Shown piece by piece: positions 55,184-63,422 of a stretch of 64,000 nucleotides of DNA. Position 1 is the stretch's first letter. Each line of letters starts with the position of its first letter. A program made the translations under genes and the position numbers. Source of the stretch: Aquimarina longa SW024 (GTDB lineage: Bacteria; Bacteroidota; Bacteroidia; Flavobacteriales; Flavobacteriaceae); contig NZ_AVQK01000014.1 in NCBI RefSeq assembly GCF_001401755.1, positions 1 to 64,000 on the forward strand. Reading direction: 5' to 3'. Under the pieces are notes generated by a model. That model was not told the origin of the DNA. It saw nothing but the letters and a program-made list of their open reading frames with translations, and did no database searches.

Positions 55184-55205
55184 CTAAATCTTAGAATATA
55201 ACTAG

Positions 55206-55244
55206 AAATCCGCTATGTCTTAAATGTATAGCGGATTTTTTTTA
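55206..55244 (+). terminator. Terminator after gyrB
   Basis: AAATCCGCTAT (55206-55216) pairs with ATAGCGGATTT (55228-55238), followed by more T. Stem is perfect over 11 pairs. Confidence 0.9.
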
Positions 55245-55273
55245 TATTGCAGCGCCTATAAAACCCAAATCTT

Positions 55274-56275
55274 ATGAAAAAATGCATATTGTTGTTCGCT
55301 TTATTATTAAGTAACATTAGTATTTCTCAAACCGATATCAATCAAGTTCTAGAAATAGGAATCGAAAATGCCAGAAGATTTAGTAAAGACTATTTTGCTC
55401 CTGCAGGAGAGGTTTTGGTAAATGCAATGTCTAATGGTTGGTATAACTCAGCAAAAACAAAGAAATTATGGCATTTCGAAGTAGGAATTGTAGGGAATCT
55501 TTCTTTTGTAAGAGATGAAAAACAGACCTTTACAATTGATACTAGAGATTATGACGGAGTTACATTTAGAAGTGGGCAAGCCAGTCGTACAGTTTCTAGT
55601 GCTTTAGGAGGAAATCAAGAGAGAATCTCTGTACTTGTTACTAATGATCAAACTACAGGATTAGAAGTTGTTTTACCAGATGGGATAAGTAGTTCTGGGA
55701 TTGGTTCGATACCAAGTGGTTTTATTCAAGGAACTCTTGGGTTGATAAAAAGTACTGAAATAAAAGTAAGATTTTTACCTAGAATTAAAGCGGTAGAAGA
55801 TGCCGAAATACAATTATACGGTATTGGTTTTCAGCATGAATTTACTGACTGGGTTTTTCCTTTAAAAAGATGGCCGGTTAGGCTTTCAGGTTTGTTAGGC
55901 TATACTAATTTAAAAGGGTTTTATGATATAGATGCTACTACAGGAATGCCTGGAACTGACCAAAAAGTACAGTTAAATACAAATTCATGGATCATTACGA
56001 GTGTTGTATCTACCAAATTACCAGTTTTAAATTTTTATGGAGGTCTAGGATATTATATTGGTTCTAGTGAAGCCGAGCTACTAGGAACATATCAAATCAA
56101 AAATGAAACACCATTACCAGAAACACTAACTGATCCAATACGTGTAAAAAATAAAACAAATGGAGTAAAAGCTACAATAGGTGCAAAAGTAAAATATGGA
56201 CTTTTTAGAGCTAATCTAGATTATACTTTACAAAACTATAATAACCTTTCTTTAGGACTCTATTTTGGGTGGTAA
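55274..56275 (+). CDS. DUF6588 family outer-membrane-type protein
   Basis: The 333-residue protein has a signal peptide (1-18, ending I-S-I-S-Q). The body shows alternating beta strands and turns through the C-terminal L-D-Y-T-L-Q-N-Y-N-N-L-S-L-G-L-Y-F-G-W, which ends in an aromatic residue as outer-membrane beta-barrels do. The N-terminal Y-F-A-P-A-G-E-V-L-V-N-A-M-S-N-G-W matches the DUF6588 family of flavobacteria. Function unknown; a small outer membrane barrel is inferred. Confidence 0.78.
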   Translation: MKKCILLFALLLSNISISQTDINQVLEIGIENARRFSKDYFAPAGEVLVNAMSNGWYNSAKTKKLWHFEVGIVGNLSFVRDEKQTFTIDTRDYDGVTFRSGQASRTVSSALGGNQERISVLVTNDQTTGLEVVLPDGISSSGIGSIPSGFIQGTLGLIKSTEIKVRFLPRIKAVEDAEIQLYGIGFQHEFTDWVFPLKRWPVRLSGLLGYTNLKGFYDIDATTGMPGTDQKVQLNTNSWIITSVVSTKLPVLNFYGGLGYYIGSSEAELLGTYQIKNETPLPETLTDPIRVKNKTNGVKATIGAKVKYGLFRANLDYTLQNYNNLSLGLYFGW

Positions 56276-56384
56276 TTAACATCTTATTTGCTAATTAATT
56301 CATCAAAGAATTTGTATTTTCGCATGGATGCTGAAAACATTTTCAGTATAACGATAAATATTAATTAAAATAACATATAGAACG

Positions 56385-57311
56385 ATGAAAGTTACAGTAG
56401 TAGGTGCTGGTGCAGTAGGTGCTAGTTGCGCCGAATATATAGCGATAAAAGATTTTGCTTCAGAAGTAGTCTTGTTAGATATCAAAGAAGGATATGCAGA
56501 AGGAAAAGCAATGGACCTTATGCAGACAGCTTCCTTAAATGGATTTGATACTAAAATAACAGGAACTACAGGAGATTATACTAAAACTGCAGGAAGTGAT
56601 ATTGTAGTGATTACTTCAGGAATTCCTCGTAAACCAGGAATGACTCGCGAAGAATTGATAGGGATTAATGCAGGTATTGTTAAGACAGTATCTTCTAATC
56701 TTATTGAGCATTCTCCAAACGCTATTATTATTGTGGTTAGTAATCCTATGGATACCATGACCTATTTAGTACATAAGACTACTAATCTTCCTAAGAACAG
56801 AATTATAGGTATGGGTGGGGCTTTAGATAGCGCTCGTTTTAAGTATCGATTAGCAGAAGCTCTTGAAGCACCTATTTCTGACGTTGATGGAATGGTAATA
56901 GGAGGGCATAGTGATAAAGGAATGGTACCATTAACAAGATTAGCAACTAGAAATAGTGTTCCTGTATCAGAGTTTATTACAGAAGAAAGATTAGAACAAG
57001 TAGCAGCAGATACTAAGGTTGGAGGAGCTACATTAACTAAATTATTAGGTACCTCAGCATGGTATGCACCAGGAGCTGCAGTATCAGGTTTGGTACAGGC
57101 AATTGCTTGTGATCAAAAGAAAATATTCCCTTGTTCTACTTTGTTAGAAGGAGAGTATGGATTAAATGACCTTTGTATTGGAGTACCAGTAGTATTAGGT
57201 AAAAATGGAATCGAAAAGATTGTAGATATCGAACTTAGCGCAGCAGAAAAAGCAAAGATGGTAGAGAGTGCAGAAGGAGTTAAGAAAACAAATGGATTAT
57301 TAGAGTTGTAA
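56385..57311 (+). CDS. mdh: Malate dehydrogenase
   Basis: The 308-residue protein has the NAD-binding V-G-A-G-A-V-G-A-S near residue 5, the second-strand D for adenosine ribose in L-L-D-I-K-E, the substrate Arg segments I-P-R-K-P-G-M-T-R-E near 80, and the catalytic His in V-I-G-G-H-S-D near 170. It oxidises malate to oxaloacetate in the TCA cycle. The length is the LDH-like bacterial MDH type rather than the longer E. coli type. It is transcribed alone and followed by a terminator. Confidence 0.95.
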   Translation: MKVTVVGAGAVGASCAEYIAIKDFASEVVLLDIKEGYAEGKAMDLMQTASLNGFDTKITGTTGDYTKTAGSDIVVITSGIPRKPGMTREELIGINAGIVKTVSSNLIEHSPNAIIIVVSNPMDTMTYLVHKTTNLPKNRIIGMGGALDSARFKYRLAEALEAPISDVDGMVIGGHSDKGMVPLTRLATRNSVPVSEFITEERLEQVAADTKVGGATLTKLLGTSAWYAPGAAVSGLVQAIACDQKKIFPCSTLLEGEYGLNDLCIGVPVVLGKNGIEKIVDIELSAAEKAKMVESAEGVKKTNGLLEL

Positions 57312-57335
57312 TAATCTATATAGGTTTATAATAAG

Positions 57336-57365
57336 AAAAGAGTTGCTGTTATGCAACTCTTTTTG
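57336..57365 (+). terminator. Terminator after mdh
   Basis: AAAAGAGTTGC (57336-57346) pairs with GCAACTCTTTT (57353-57363) over a 6-base loop and runs into T's. Perfect 11-bp stem. Confidence 0.92.
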
Positions 57366-57478
57366 TTCGCTATAATTTTTTAAATGACTAAGAATATATC
57401 ATTTAGTACTATAAAGTACTATTTTTCGTTATTGTTTTATGTTTGTATAAGTATACAGAAATATAAATTTAATTTTTT

Positions 57479-57486
57479 TATATTTG
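57479..57486 (+). promoter_or_regulatory. -7 box (TATATTTG) four bases before the ATG at 57491
   Basis: An exact TAnnTTTG match lies directly against the start codon, so the transcript would start at or near the A of ATG and be leaderless. No well-spaced -33 element is seen. Confidence 0.5.
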
Positions 57487-57490
57487 CCGG

Positions 57491-58120
57491 ATGACGAAAA
57501 AAAGGTACTTCGTAATTTTATTAACAGCACTTGCATTACTTGTTGTAATGCAGCAACAGGCTGTTGTACCTAATCAAGAGATAGTATTAGAGTTTGCTAA
57601 TACAGAAGTTACTTCTCTAGAAGCCCAGAATACAATTGCAATTGTAAAAAAACAGTTACAATCTATAGGGGTTACAAATACCAGAATATCAAAGGAGTTA
57701 AAAGATGGTAAGCTAAAAATTACGTATTACAGCGATGCAGATGTAGCGTATATAAAAAGAGCACTTTCTAAAGAACGGAATATAGCATTTGATCACGTTT
57801 TTTATGATCAAAATAAAAAAGATAATCAGGAGAATCAGTTTCCTGTAGATAAAAATTCAAAAGAGTATAAACTAGATGTTTATGAAATTCAAAAAAGCGC
57901 AGATTTTAGTTCTGACTTTAATGATAAATATGTTTTAGAGGTAAGACATGAAAAAAATGGATACTCTAGTACTAATTCTTATAGTCTTATTACAAAGGTT
58001 GATACTACTAATATCAATAAGCTTGTAAAAGTAGCTCAAAAAATAAATAAAAATATTGCAATCGCAATAGATAATACTTCACATAATATTCCAGAAGTAA
58101 GAGCAGGACCTATCTCATAG
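57491..58120 (+). CDS. SecD-like exported protein with C-terminal RAGP; candidate SecDF arrest/monitor peptide
   Basis: The 209-residue protein has an N-terminal signal-anchor (residues 6-20; F-V-I-L-L-T-A-L-A-L-L-V-V). Residues about 45-95 (V-K-K-Q-L-Q-S-I-G-V-T, then G-K-L-K-I-T-Y-Y, then Y-I-K-R-A-L) line up with the P1-type region of the SecDF encoded next (L-R-K-R-I-D-K-F-G-V-T ... V-K-T-L-V). The C-terminus is E-V-R-A-G-P-I-S; R204-A-G-P207 equals the core of the E. coli SecM arrest sequence, G-I-R-A-G-P. The upstream Phe and Trp-Ile of SecM are absent. Position right before secDF fits an export-monitoring role, unproven. Confidence 0.78.
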   Translation: MTKKRYFVILLTALALLVVMQQQAVVPNQEIVLEFANTEVTSLEAQNTIAIVKKQLQSIGVTNTRISKELKDGKLKITYYSDADVAYIKRALSKERNIAFDHVFYDQNKKDNQENQFPVDKNSKEYKLDVYEIQKSADFSSDFNDKYVLEVRHEKNGYSSTNSYSLITKVDTTNINKLVKVAQKINKNIAIAIDNTSHNIPEVRAGPIS

Positions 58121-58130
58121 TATAGGATTC

Positions 58131-58225
58131 AAAGCTTTTAAGGAATTCCTAAATACAAATCATTTTTTTATTAAAAGCTAAAAAAGAAGAGTGATTAATA
58201 ACTCTAAAGAATCGTTTTAGCTTTT
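58131..58225 (+). promoter_or_regulatory. Competing RNA stems downstream of the RAGP gene
   Basis: AGCTTTTAA (58133-58141) is the exact complement of TTAAAAGCT (58171-58179). That second segment, as AAAAGCTAAAA (58173-58183), is also the exact complement of TTTTAGCTTTT (58215-58225), an 11-bp stem. Only one stem can form. The first segment lies about 20 bases after the RAGP codons. Confidence 0.5.
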
Positions 58226-58288
58226 ACACCCATATATCAGTAATTCTGATAATGTTTATTACATCATATTCAATAATTAAAAACAATT

Positions 58289-58337
58289 GTCAAATCTTGA
58301 GTGAATTTTATAAGCACTCATTTTTTAAAGATTTGAC
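58289..58337 (+). promoter_or_regulatory. Nested hairpin with T6 tract in the secDF leader
   Basis: GTCAAATCTT (58289-58298) pairs with AAGATTTGAC (58328-58337). Inside is GAGTG/CACTC followed by ATTTTTT, a terminator-like form. It ends 15 bases before the secDF ATG at 58353. Confidence 0.5.
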
Positions 58338-58352
58338 CAAAATAAATAGATA

Positions 58353-61300
58353 ATGCAAAATAAAGGACTTGTTAGGGTATTTGCGATTTTATTTGGCTTG
58401 GTATGTATATACCAATTGTCATATACGTATATGGCCTACACAAAAGAGAAAGAAGCTGAGGCTTATGCACAGCAAAAGTATTCTGATAATGTAGAGAACT
58501 ATTCAAAATTAAGAGAGGCAGCAGAACGAAGTTATTTAGATTCTATTGGTAAAGAAGAGATTTTTGCAGGTATAACCTATAATGACGCTAAGAATAAAGA
58601 ACTTAATAAGGGACTTGACCTTAAAGGAGGAATTAATGTTATTTTACAAATCTCTGTAAAAGATATATTAAGTGGATTGGCAAATAAATCTAAAGATCCA
58701 TCATTCAATCAAGCTTTGCTTGCAACAGACGAGGCACAGAAAGATTCTCAGAATACATACTTAGAAGATTTCTTTACTGAGTTTGAAAAAATTCCGGATG
58801 CAACATTAGCATCTCCTGATATTTTTGCAAATAAAGACTTACAAGGGATTGTAGAATTTGGAATGTCTAATGATGAAGTAAAAGCTAAGTTAAAAACAAA
58901 AATAGACGAATCTATAAAGTCAGCTTTTGAAGTATTACGTAAGCGTATTGATAAGTTTGGAGTTACCCAACCTAATATTCAGCGTTTAGGAGAATCTGGG
59001 CGTATTTTGGTAGAACTTCCTGGAGCTAGAGATATAGAAAGAGTAAAAACTTTAGTGACTAGTACAGCTCAATTAGAGTTCTGGGATGTATATAAGATGG
59101 AAGAGGTTTTTAATCATCTTATTACAGCAAATACTATTCTTAAAGAAGATCTAGAAAGTGTAAAGAATAAAAAAGAAGAAGTAGCAGATACTAATGAAGC
59201 AGTTATTGATTCTGTTAAGGTTGATTCTATAAAAAATGATTCTACAAAAACAGATGCAGAATCTGCTATTAATGATTTATTAGAAGATGCAGAGGATTCA
59301 ACAAATCTAGAGACTCAGGTAAATCCATTATTTGACCTTATAGCATTACAAGGTAGACAAGGTAGCCCAGTAATTGCATCGGTAGAAAAAAAGAATGCTG
59401 ATAAATTTATGGCATATCTTAATGACCCTAGAGTTAAAGCTTTACTACCTGTAGAGCAACGTTACGTAAAATTTGCTTGGGGTAAGGCTGTTAAAGATTC
59501 TGAGCTTTTAGAATTATATGCAATAAAAGGTAATCGAGATAATGATCCAGAATTAAGTGGAGGTGTAATTACAGATGCAAGACAAGAGTACAACCAATTA
59601 GGAGCAGTTACTGTAACTATGCAAATGGATGGTAAAGGAGCTAAGAAATGGGAAGAAATGACCGGTAGAGCATTTAGCCAGAGAAGCCAAATTGCTGTAG
59701 TACTTGATGATATTGTATATTCAGCTCCAGGGGTTACTACCGGAGCAATTAGCGGTGGACGAAGTGAGATCACAGGAGATTTTTCAATTGAAGAAGGTCA
59801 GGATTTAGCAAATGTATTACGAGCAGGTAAATTACCTGCCTCAGCAGATATTATACAAAGTGAAGTAGTAGGGCCATCATTAGGGCAAGAAGCTATTGAT
59901 AGTGGGATCATGTCTTTTGCAATAGCATTATTACTAATCCTAATTTGGATGATATTTTATTACGGTAAAGCAGGAGCCTTTGCAGATGTTGCACTTGTTG
60001 TTAATATCTTGTTTATTTTTGGAGTATTAGCAGGTTTAAAAGCTGTATTAACACTTCCTGGTATTGCGGGTATTGTATTAACAATCGGTATGTCGGTTGA
60101 TGCAAACGTATTAATATTCGAAAGAATTAGAGAAGAATTAGCTAAAGGTAAAGCTCAAGCAGATGCCATAAAAGATGGATTTAGTAACGCATTATCATCA
60201 ATACTTGATGCTAACATTACTACAGGTCTTACAGGTATTATCTTATTGGTTATTGGTACAGGACCGATTAAAGGTTTTGCAACTACATTATTGATAGGTA
60301 TTTTAACATCTTTATTTACAGCAATCTTTGTCACTAGATTATTTATCGATGGATATGGTAAGAATGGTAAAGAATTAGCATTCTCTACAGGAGCAACAAA
60401 AAACTTGTTTAAGAATATTAGTATTGATTTCTTAAAGAAACGTAAGGTTGCTTATGCTATTTCTGGAGTAATTATTCTTGCTGGATTAGCCTCATTATTT
60501 ACTCAGGGATTAGATTATGGAGTTGATTTTGTAGGAGGTAGAACCTATACAGTTCGTTTTGCTAAAGATGTTGTACCTACTACAGTAGAGAAAGACCTTG
60601 TTGCTGTATTCGAAAGCGCGCAAGCAAAAACACTAGGAGCAAATAATCAACTAAAGATTACTACAAAATATAAGGTAGATGAAACCGGTGAAGAAATCGA
60701 TGCAGAGATCTCTAATAAATTATTTACAGCATTGAAACCATATCTAACAGACGGGTTAACATACGATCAATTTGCGAATGGAGATAAAGATAAGCAAGTA
60801 GGGATCATGTCTTCTATGAAAGTAGGACCAACGATTGCGGATGATATTAAGCAAGCAGCATTCTGGTCTGTATTAGCGTCATTAATAGTAGTGTTCTTAT
60901 ATATCTTATTACGATTTAGAAGATGGCAATTTAGTTTAGGAGCTGTTGCAGCAGTATTCCATGATGTATTGTTAGTATTAGGGGTGTTCTCTATAACATA
61001 TAAGTTTATGCCATTTAATATGGAGATCGACCAAGCATTCATAGCAGCAATACTTACTGTAATTGGATATTCATTAAATGATACCGTGGTAGTATTTGAT
61101 AGAATTAGAGAGTTCTTAAAAGAACATACAGGTTGGTCATTAGATCAAAACGTAAATGGAGCATTAAATAGTACATTAAGCCGTACTTTAAATACATCAT
61201 TAACTACATTACTTGTACTTATTGCAATTTTTATATTTGCAGCCCCATTAAGAGGATTTATGTTCTCTCTAATTATAGGTGTAATAGTAGGTACATATTC

Positions 61301-61394
61301 ATCATTATTTATAGCAACACCAATAATGCATGATACTGTACGTAAGGTAGGTCTAAAAGTTAAAGAAACAGAAACAGAAGAAGAAAAAGCGTAG
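58353..61394 (+). CDS. secDF: Fused protein translocase subunit SecDF
   Basis: The 1013-residue protein fuses SecD and SecF, as usual in flavobacteria. SecD: first membrane helix near 8-26, L-N-K-G-L-D-L-K-G-G-I-N-V near 83, periplasmic P1 region to about 500 with a long acidic Asp/Lys insert near 265-310, and helices 2-6 at about 515-670, including V-D-A-N-V-L-I-F-E-R-I-R-E-E. SecF from about 700: G-L-D-Y-G-V-D-F-V-G-G-R and S-L-N-D-T-V-V-V-F-D-R-I-R-E. It uses the proton gradient to pull exported proteins across the inner membrane. A terminator follows. Confidence 0.97.
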   Translation: MQNKGLVRVFAILFGLVCIYQLSYTYMAYTKEKEAEAYAQQKYSDNVENYSKLREAAERSYLDSIGKEEIFAGITYNDAKNKELNKGLDLKGGINVILQISVKDILSGLANKSKDPSFNQALLATDEAQKDSQNTYLEDFFTEFEKIPDATLASPDIFANKDLQGIVEFGMSNDEVKAKLKTKIDESIKSAFEVLRKRIDKFGVTQPNIQRLGESGRILVELPGARDIERVKTLVTSTAQLEFWDVYKMEEVFNHLITANTILKEDLESVKNKKEEVADTNEAVIDSVKVDSIKNDSTKTDAESAINDLLEDAEDSTNLETQVNPLFDLIALQGRQGSPVIASVEKKNADKFMAYLNDPRVKALLPVEQRYVKFAWGKAVKDSELLELYAIKGNRDNDPELSGGVITDARQEYNQLGAVTVTMQMDGKGAKKWEEMTGRAFSQRSQIAVVLDDIVYSAPGVTTGAISGGRSEITGDFSIEEGQDLANVLRAGKLPASADIIQSEVVGPSLGQEAIDSGIMSFAIALLLILIWMIFYYGKAGAFADVALVVNILFIFGVLAGLKAVLTLPGIAGIVLTIGMSVDANVLIFERIREELAKGKAQADAIKDGFSNALSSILDANITTGLTGIILLVIGTGPIKGFATTLLIGILTSLFTAIFVTRLFIDGYGKNGKELAFSTGATKNLFKNISIDFLKKRKVAYAISGVIILAGLASLFTQGLDYGVDFVGGRTYTVRFAKDVVPTTVEKDLVAVFESAQAKTLGANNQLKITTKYKVDETGEEIDAEISNKLFTALKPYLTDGLTYDQFANGDKDKQVGIMSSMKVGPTIADDIKQAAFWSVLASLIVVFLYILLRFRRWQFSLGAVAAVFHDVLLVLGVFSITYKFMPFNMEIDQAFIAAILTVIGYSLNDTVVVFDRIREFLKEHTGWSLDQNVNGALNSTLSRTLNTSLTTLLVLIAIFIFAAPLRGFMFSLIIGVIVGTYSSLFIATPIMHDTVRKVGLKVKETETEEEKA

Positions 61395-61424
61395 TAAAAA
61401 CGCTCTTTAGACATTATATTATTA

Positions 61425-61456
61425 AAAAATCCGTCGTGTAAGCGACGGATTTTTGT
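61425..61456 (+). terminator. Terminator after secDF
   Basis: AAAAATCCGTCG (61425-61436) pairs with CGACGGATTTTT (61443-61454), a perfect 12-bp stem with a 6-base loop and a T tract. Confidence 0.93.
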
Positions 61457-61493
61457 TTTATATGACTAATCCACATAAGACACTATAAATACG

Positions 61494-61715
61494 TATTTCC
61501 TGAATGTAGATGTATATTTCTTTAATGTAGATGTATATTTCTTTAGTGTAGATGGGTATTTCCTGAATGTAGATGTATATTTCTTTAGTGTAGATGGGTA
61601 TTTCCTGAATGTAGATGTATATTTCTTTAATGTAGATGGGTATTTCCTGAATGTAGATGTATATTTCTTTAGTGTAGATGGGTATTTCCTAAATGTAGAT
61701 GTGTGTTTTCTAGAT
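61494..61715. repeat. 21-bp minisatellite, 10 full units plus a partial one
   Basis: Ten 21-base units start at 61494 and every 21 bases to 61683, followed by a degenerate partial unit. The core is TATTTC(C/T)TNANTGTAGATG followed by TA, GG or TG. Variants alternate in a partly ordered way (CTGAA with TA, TTTAG with GG), as expected from duplication of 42-base pairs. One frame stays open (heptapeptide Y-F-x-x-V-D-x) from a TAA at 61476 to a TAA at 61755 but has no ATG. Confidence 0.95.
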
Positions 61716-61784
61716 TTTCTGGATAAAATTTCAAGCAGCGAAGTCTTGATAGAGTAATCATTTGATTTAAAATCAAATCTAAAA

Positions 61785-62297
61785 TTATTTTAAAAGATTT
61801 AATTTTTTCCATTTTCTGATTCTGCTTCGAGCATTTTTATATGGAGAAGAAGTGTTTAGCTGTATCATTTTTCCTATTGGCCATTTGTCATACCAAGGTT
61901 GTTCATATAAATCAGAGTTTTCAATACTTTCTACTAAAGCGATAATAGTATGTACTGTATGCTCTAGTTTGGTTAAAAGTGCTTTGTACTCTAATTTTTC
62001 GTAGTCCAAATAAAATTTTTGAGCAAGCTTCCCTAATTCATTCCATTTATAACCAGTTTCTGGAAAATCAACTTCTTTACCATTAATTTTCCCTCTATTC
62101 CATTTTAAAACAAGCTCTCCCCAACCAATTAAATAAGAAACTAAATTGCATACACTCATTTTTGTTCCTTTAGCATGCCCTTCCATTTCTTTTAGAGTAG
62201 AAAACCTCACAGGAATTGTATCTAGATCTTTTTTTAATTTAGAATAGGAATCTTTTATTGAAAAAATTAACTCCTCTTTATTTTTAGGAACAGCCAT
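61785..62297 (-). CDS. ClbS/DfsB family four-helix bundle protein
   Basis: The 170-residue protein matches the DUF1706/DfsB family (about 165-175 residues). The N-terminal A-V-P-K-N-K-E-E-L and V-C-N-L-V-S-Y-L-I-G-W-G-E-L-V-L-K-W near residue 55, and the C-terminal P-W-Y-D-K-W-P-I-G-K-M-I-Q-L-N-T-S-S-P-Y motif, are typical. The fold is a DinB-like helix bundle. ClbS protects against colibactin by hydrolysing its cyclopropane; the function of chromosomal relatives is mostly unknown. Confidence 0.9.
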   Translation of the reverse strand: MAVPKNKEELIFSIKDSYSKLKKDLDTIPVRFSTLKEMEGHAKGTKMSVCNLVSYLIGWGELVLKWNRGKINGKEVDFPETGYKWNELGKLAQKFYLDYEKLEYKALLTKLEHTVHTIIALVESIENSDLYEQPWYDKWPIGKMIQLNTSSPYKNARSRIRKWKKLNLLK

Positions 62298-62371
62298 TTT
62301 TAAAATTTGTTTATAAAGCCGCTAATTATAAAATCAGCTTCTTTTTTTTATGAGAATTTATGCTATAGAAG

Positions 62372-62379
62372 CAAAGATA
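62372..62379 (-). promoter_or_regulatory. -7 box (TATCTTTG) of the ClbS/DfsB gene
   Basis: A TAnnTTTG match on the minus strand leaves 74 bases to the ATG at 62297, between the gene and the acetyltransferase remnant. Confidence 0.4.
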
Positions 62380-62416
62380 ATCTATAGATATAGATTTTTT
62401 ATGTATATAAATTAGT

Positions 62417-62859
62417 TTAAACATTCCAGAAAAAACGTTCTTTAGATTTTGATACAGCTCCTAGTTTTTGATAAAAGTTAATAGTCTTTTGGTTAAAATC
62501 AGGTGTTTGCCATTGAATAATTTTACAGTTCTTTGATTTGGCATATTCTTTTACTCTTTCCATAATAAACATTCCTAGGCCTTTTCCTCTAGCTTTTTCT
62601 TTGATAAACAAACAGTCGAGGTATATGTAGAAATTAGCATCCCATGTAGAAAATTGTTTCATAAACGTAGTATACCCTATAATCTCTTTACTTTCTTCTA
62701 TCACTAGGCATTGAGTAGTGGTTGTAGGGGTAAAGAAATGTTCTGATAGGAGGTTAGCTTTATTTTTTTATCGAATTCTGATTTTTCAAAAGACGCATGT
62801 AGTTCACATAACGTTACTATTTGTTCTATATCATTCTTTTTAATAGGTCTAATTGTCAT
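62417..62859 (-). pseudogene. GNAT N-acetyltransferase, frameshifted at an A7 run
   Basis: An ATG at 62859 opens M-T-I-R-P-I-K-K-N-D-I-E, a normal GNAT start, but the frame ends after about 50 codons. The C-terminal 95 residues continue in another frame with F-Y-I-Y-L-D-C-L-F-I, then the acetyl-CoA motif E-K-A-R-G-K-G-L-G-M-F-I and F-Y-Q-K-L-G-A. The switch maps to a run of seven A at 62763-62769; adding one A restores a continuous protein of about 147 residues. It is a recent pseudogene, a phase-variable gene, or a homopolymer sequencing error. Confidence 0.85.
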
Positions 62860-62896
62860 ACCATATTTTGTTAAATTCTAATTTTTTAAAATAGTA

Positions 62897-63289
62897 TTAA
62901 CATGCACATTCTATAAGGGTGCCTTTTGTAGGATTGGTACCTTCTGTAGCATAGCCATCAAATTTCCACCACTTAATTCCGCCTATTAATTCCTTTACTG
63001 TAAACCCTAATTTAGTTAGTTGTAATGCTCCTTTTGTAGAAGCATTGCATCCAATGCCATCACAATAACATACATACGTTTTTGTCTTATCAAGATGTTT
63101 TGTGTTTTCTGCGGTCATTTCTCTATGAGGTAGGTTAATTGCAGTAGGGATATGTTCTTTTTTAAAGCCAAAAGGTTGTCTTGTATCTATAACACTATAA
63201 TTCATATTTTTTTGTAGAGCATCATATAGATCAGACGGATCCATTTCATAGGCAAGTTTATTTTCATAAAATTCAATTTGTTTTTGCAT
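62897..63289 (-). CDS. Rhodanese-like domain protein
   Basis: The 130-residue protein is a single rhodanese domain. V-I-D-T-R-Q-P near residue 37 is the first conserved loop, H-I-P-T-A-I-N-L-P near 50 the second, and Y-V-C-Y-C-D-G-I-G-C-N-A-S near 75 holds the active-site Cys loop. It ends C-A-C. Small rhodaneses carry persulfide sulfur in the cytoplasm. The substrate is unknown. It is divergent from the LysR gene. Confidence 0.9.
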   Translation of the reverse strand: MQKQIEFYENKLAYEMDPSDLYDALQKNMNYSVIDTRQPFGFKKEHIPTAINLPHREMTAENTKHLDKTKTYVCYCDGIGCNASTKGALQLTKLGFTVKELIGGIKWWKFDGYATEGTNPTKGTLIECAC

Positions 63290-63409
63290 AAGACAGTGAT
63301 TTTATTTTTGATAAAATTATAGATGTTGATAACGGTATTATAATTTTAAAACTGAATGGTTTTCTACTTTAACTGAAAATTTTTCATATACTAGATTCAT
63401 GTATTATCG

Positions 63410-63417
63410 TACCTTTG
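63410..63417 (+). promoter_or_regulatory. -7 box (TACCTTTG) of the LysR gene
   Basis: The exact TAnnTTTG match ends five bases before the chosen ATG at 63423, implying a leaderless transcript. An alternative in-frame ATG at 63399 lies upstream of the box and would need another promoter. Confidence 0.45.
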
Positions 63418-63422
63418 AGATT

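Noticed and set aside
61494..61715. CRISPR array
   Set aside because: Units are contiguous 21-mers without unique spacers and no cas genes are present.
61479..61757. Repeat protein coded by the minisatellite
   Set aside because: One frame is open but it has no ATG, no promoter box and starts directly after a stop.
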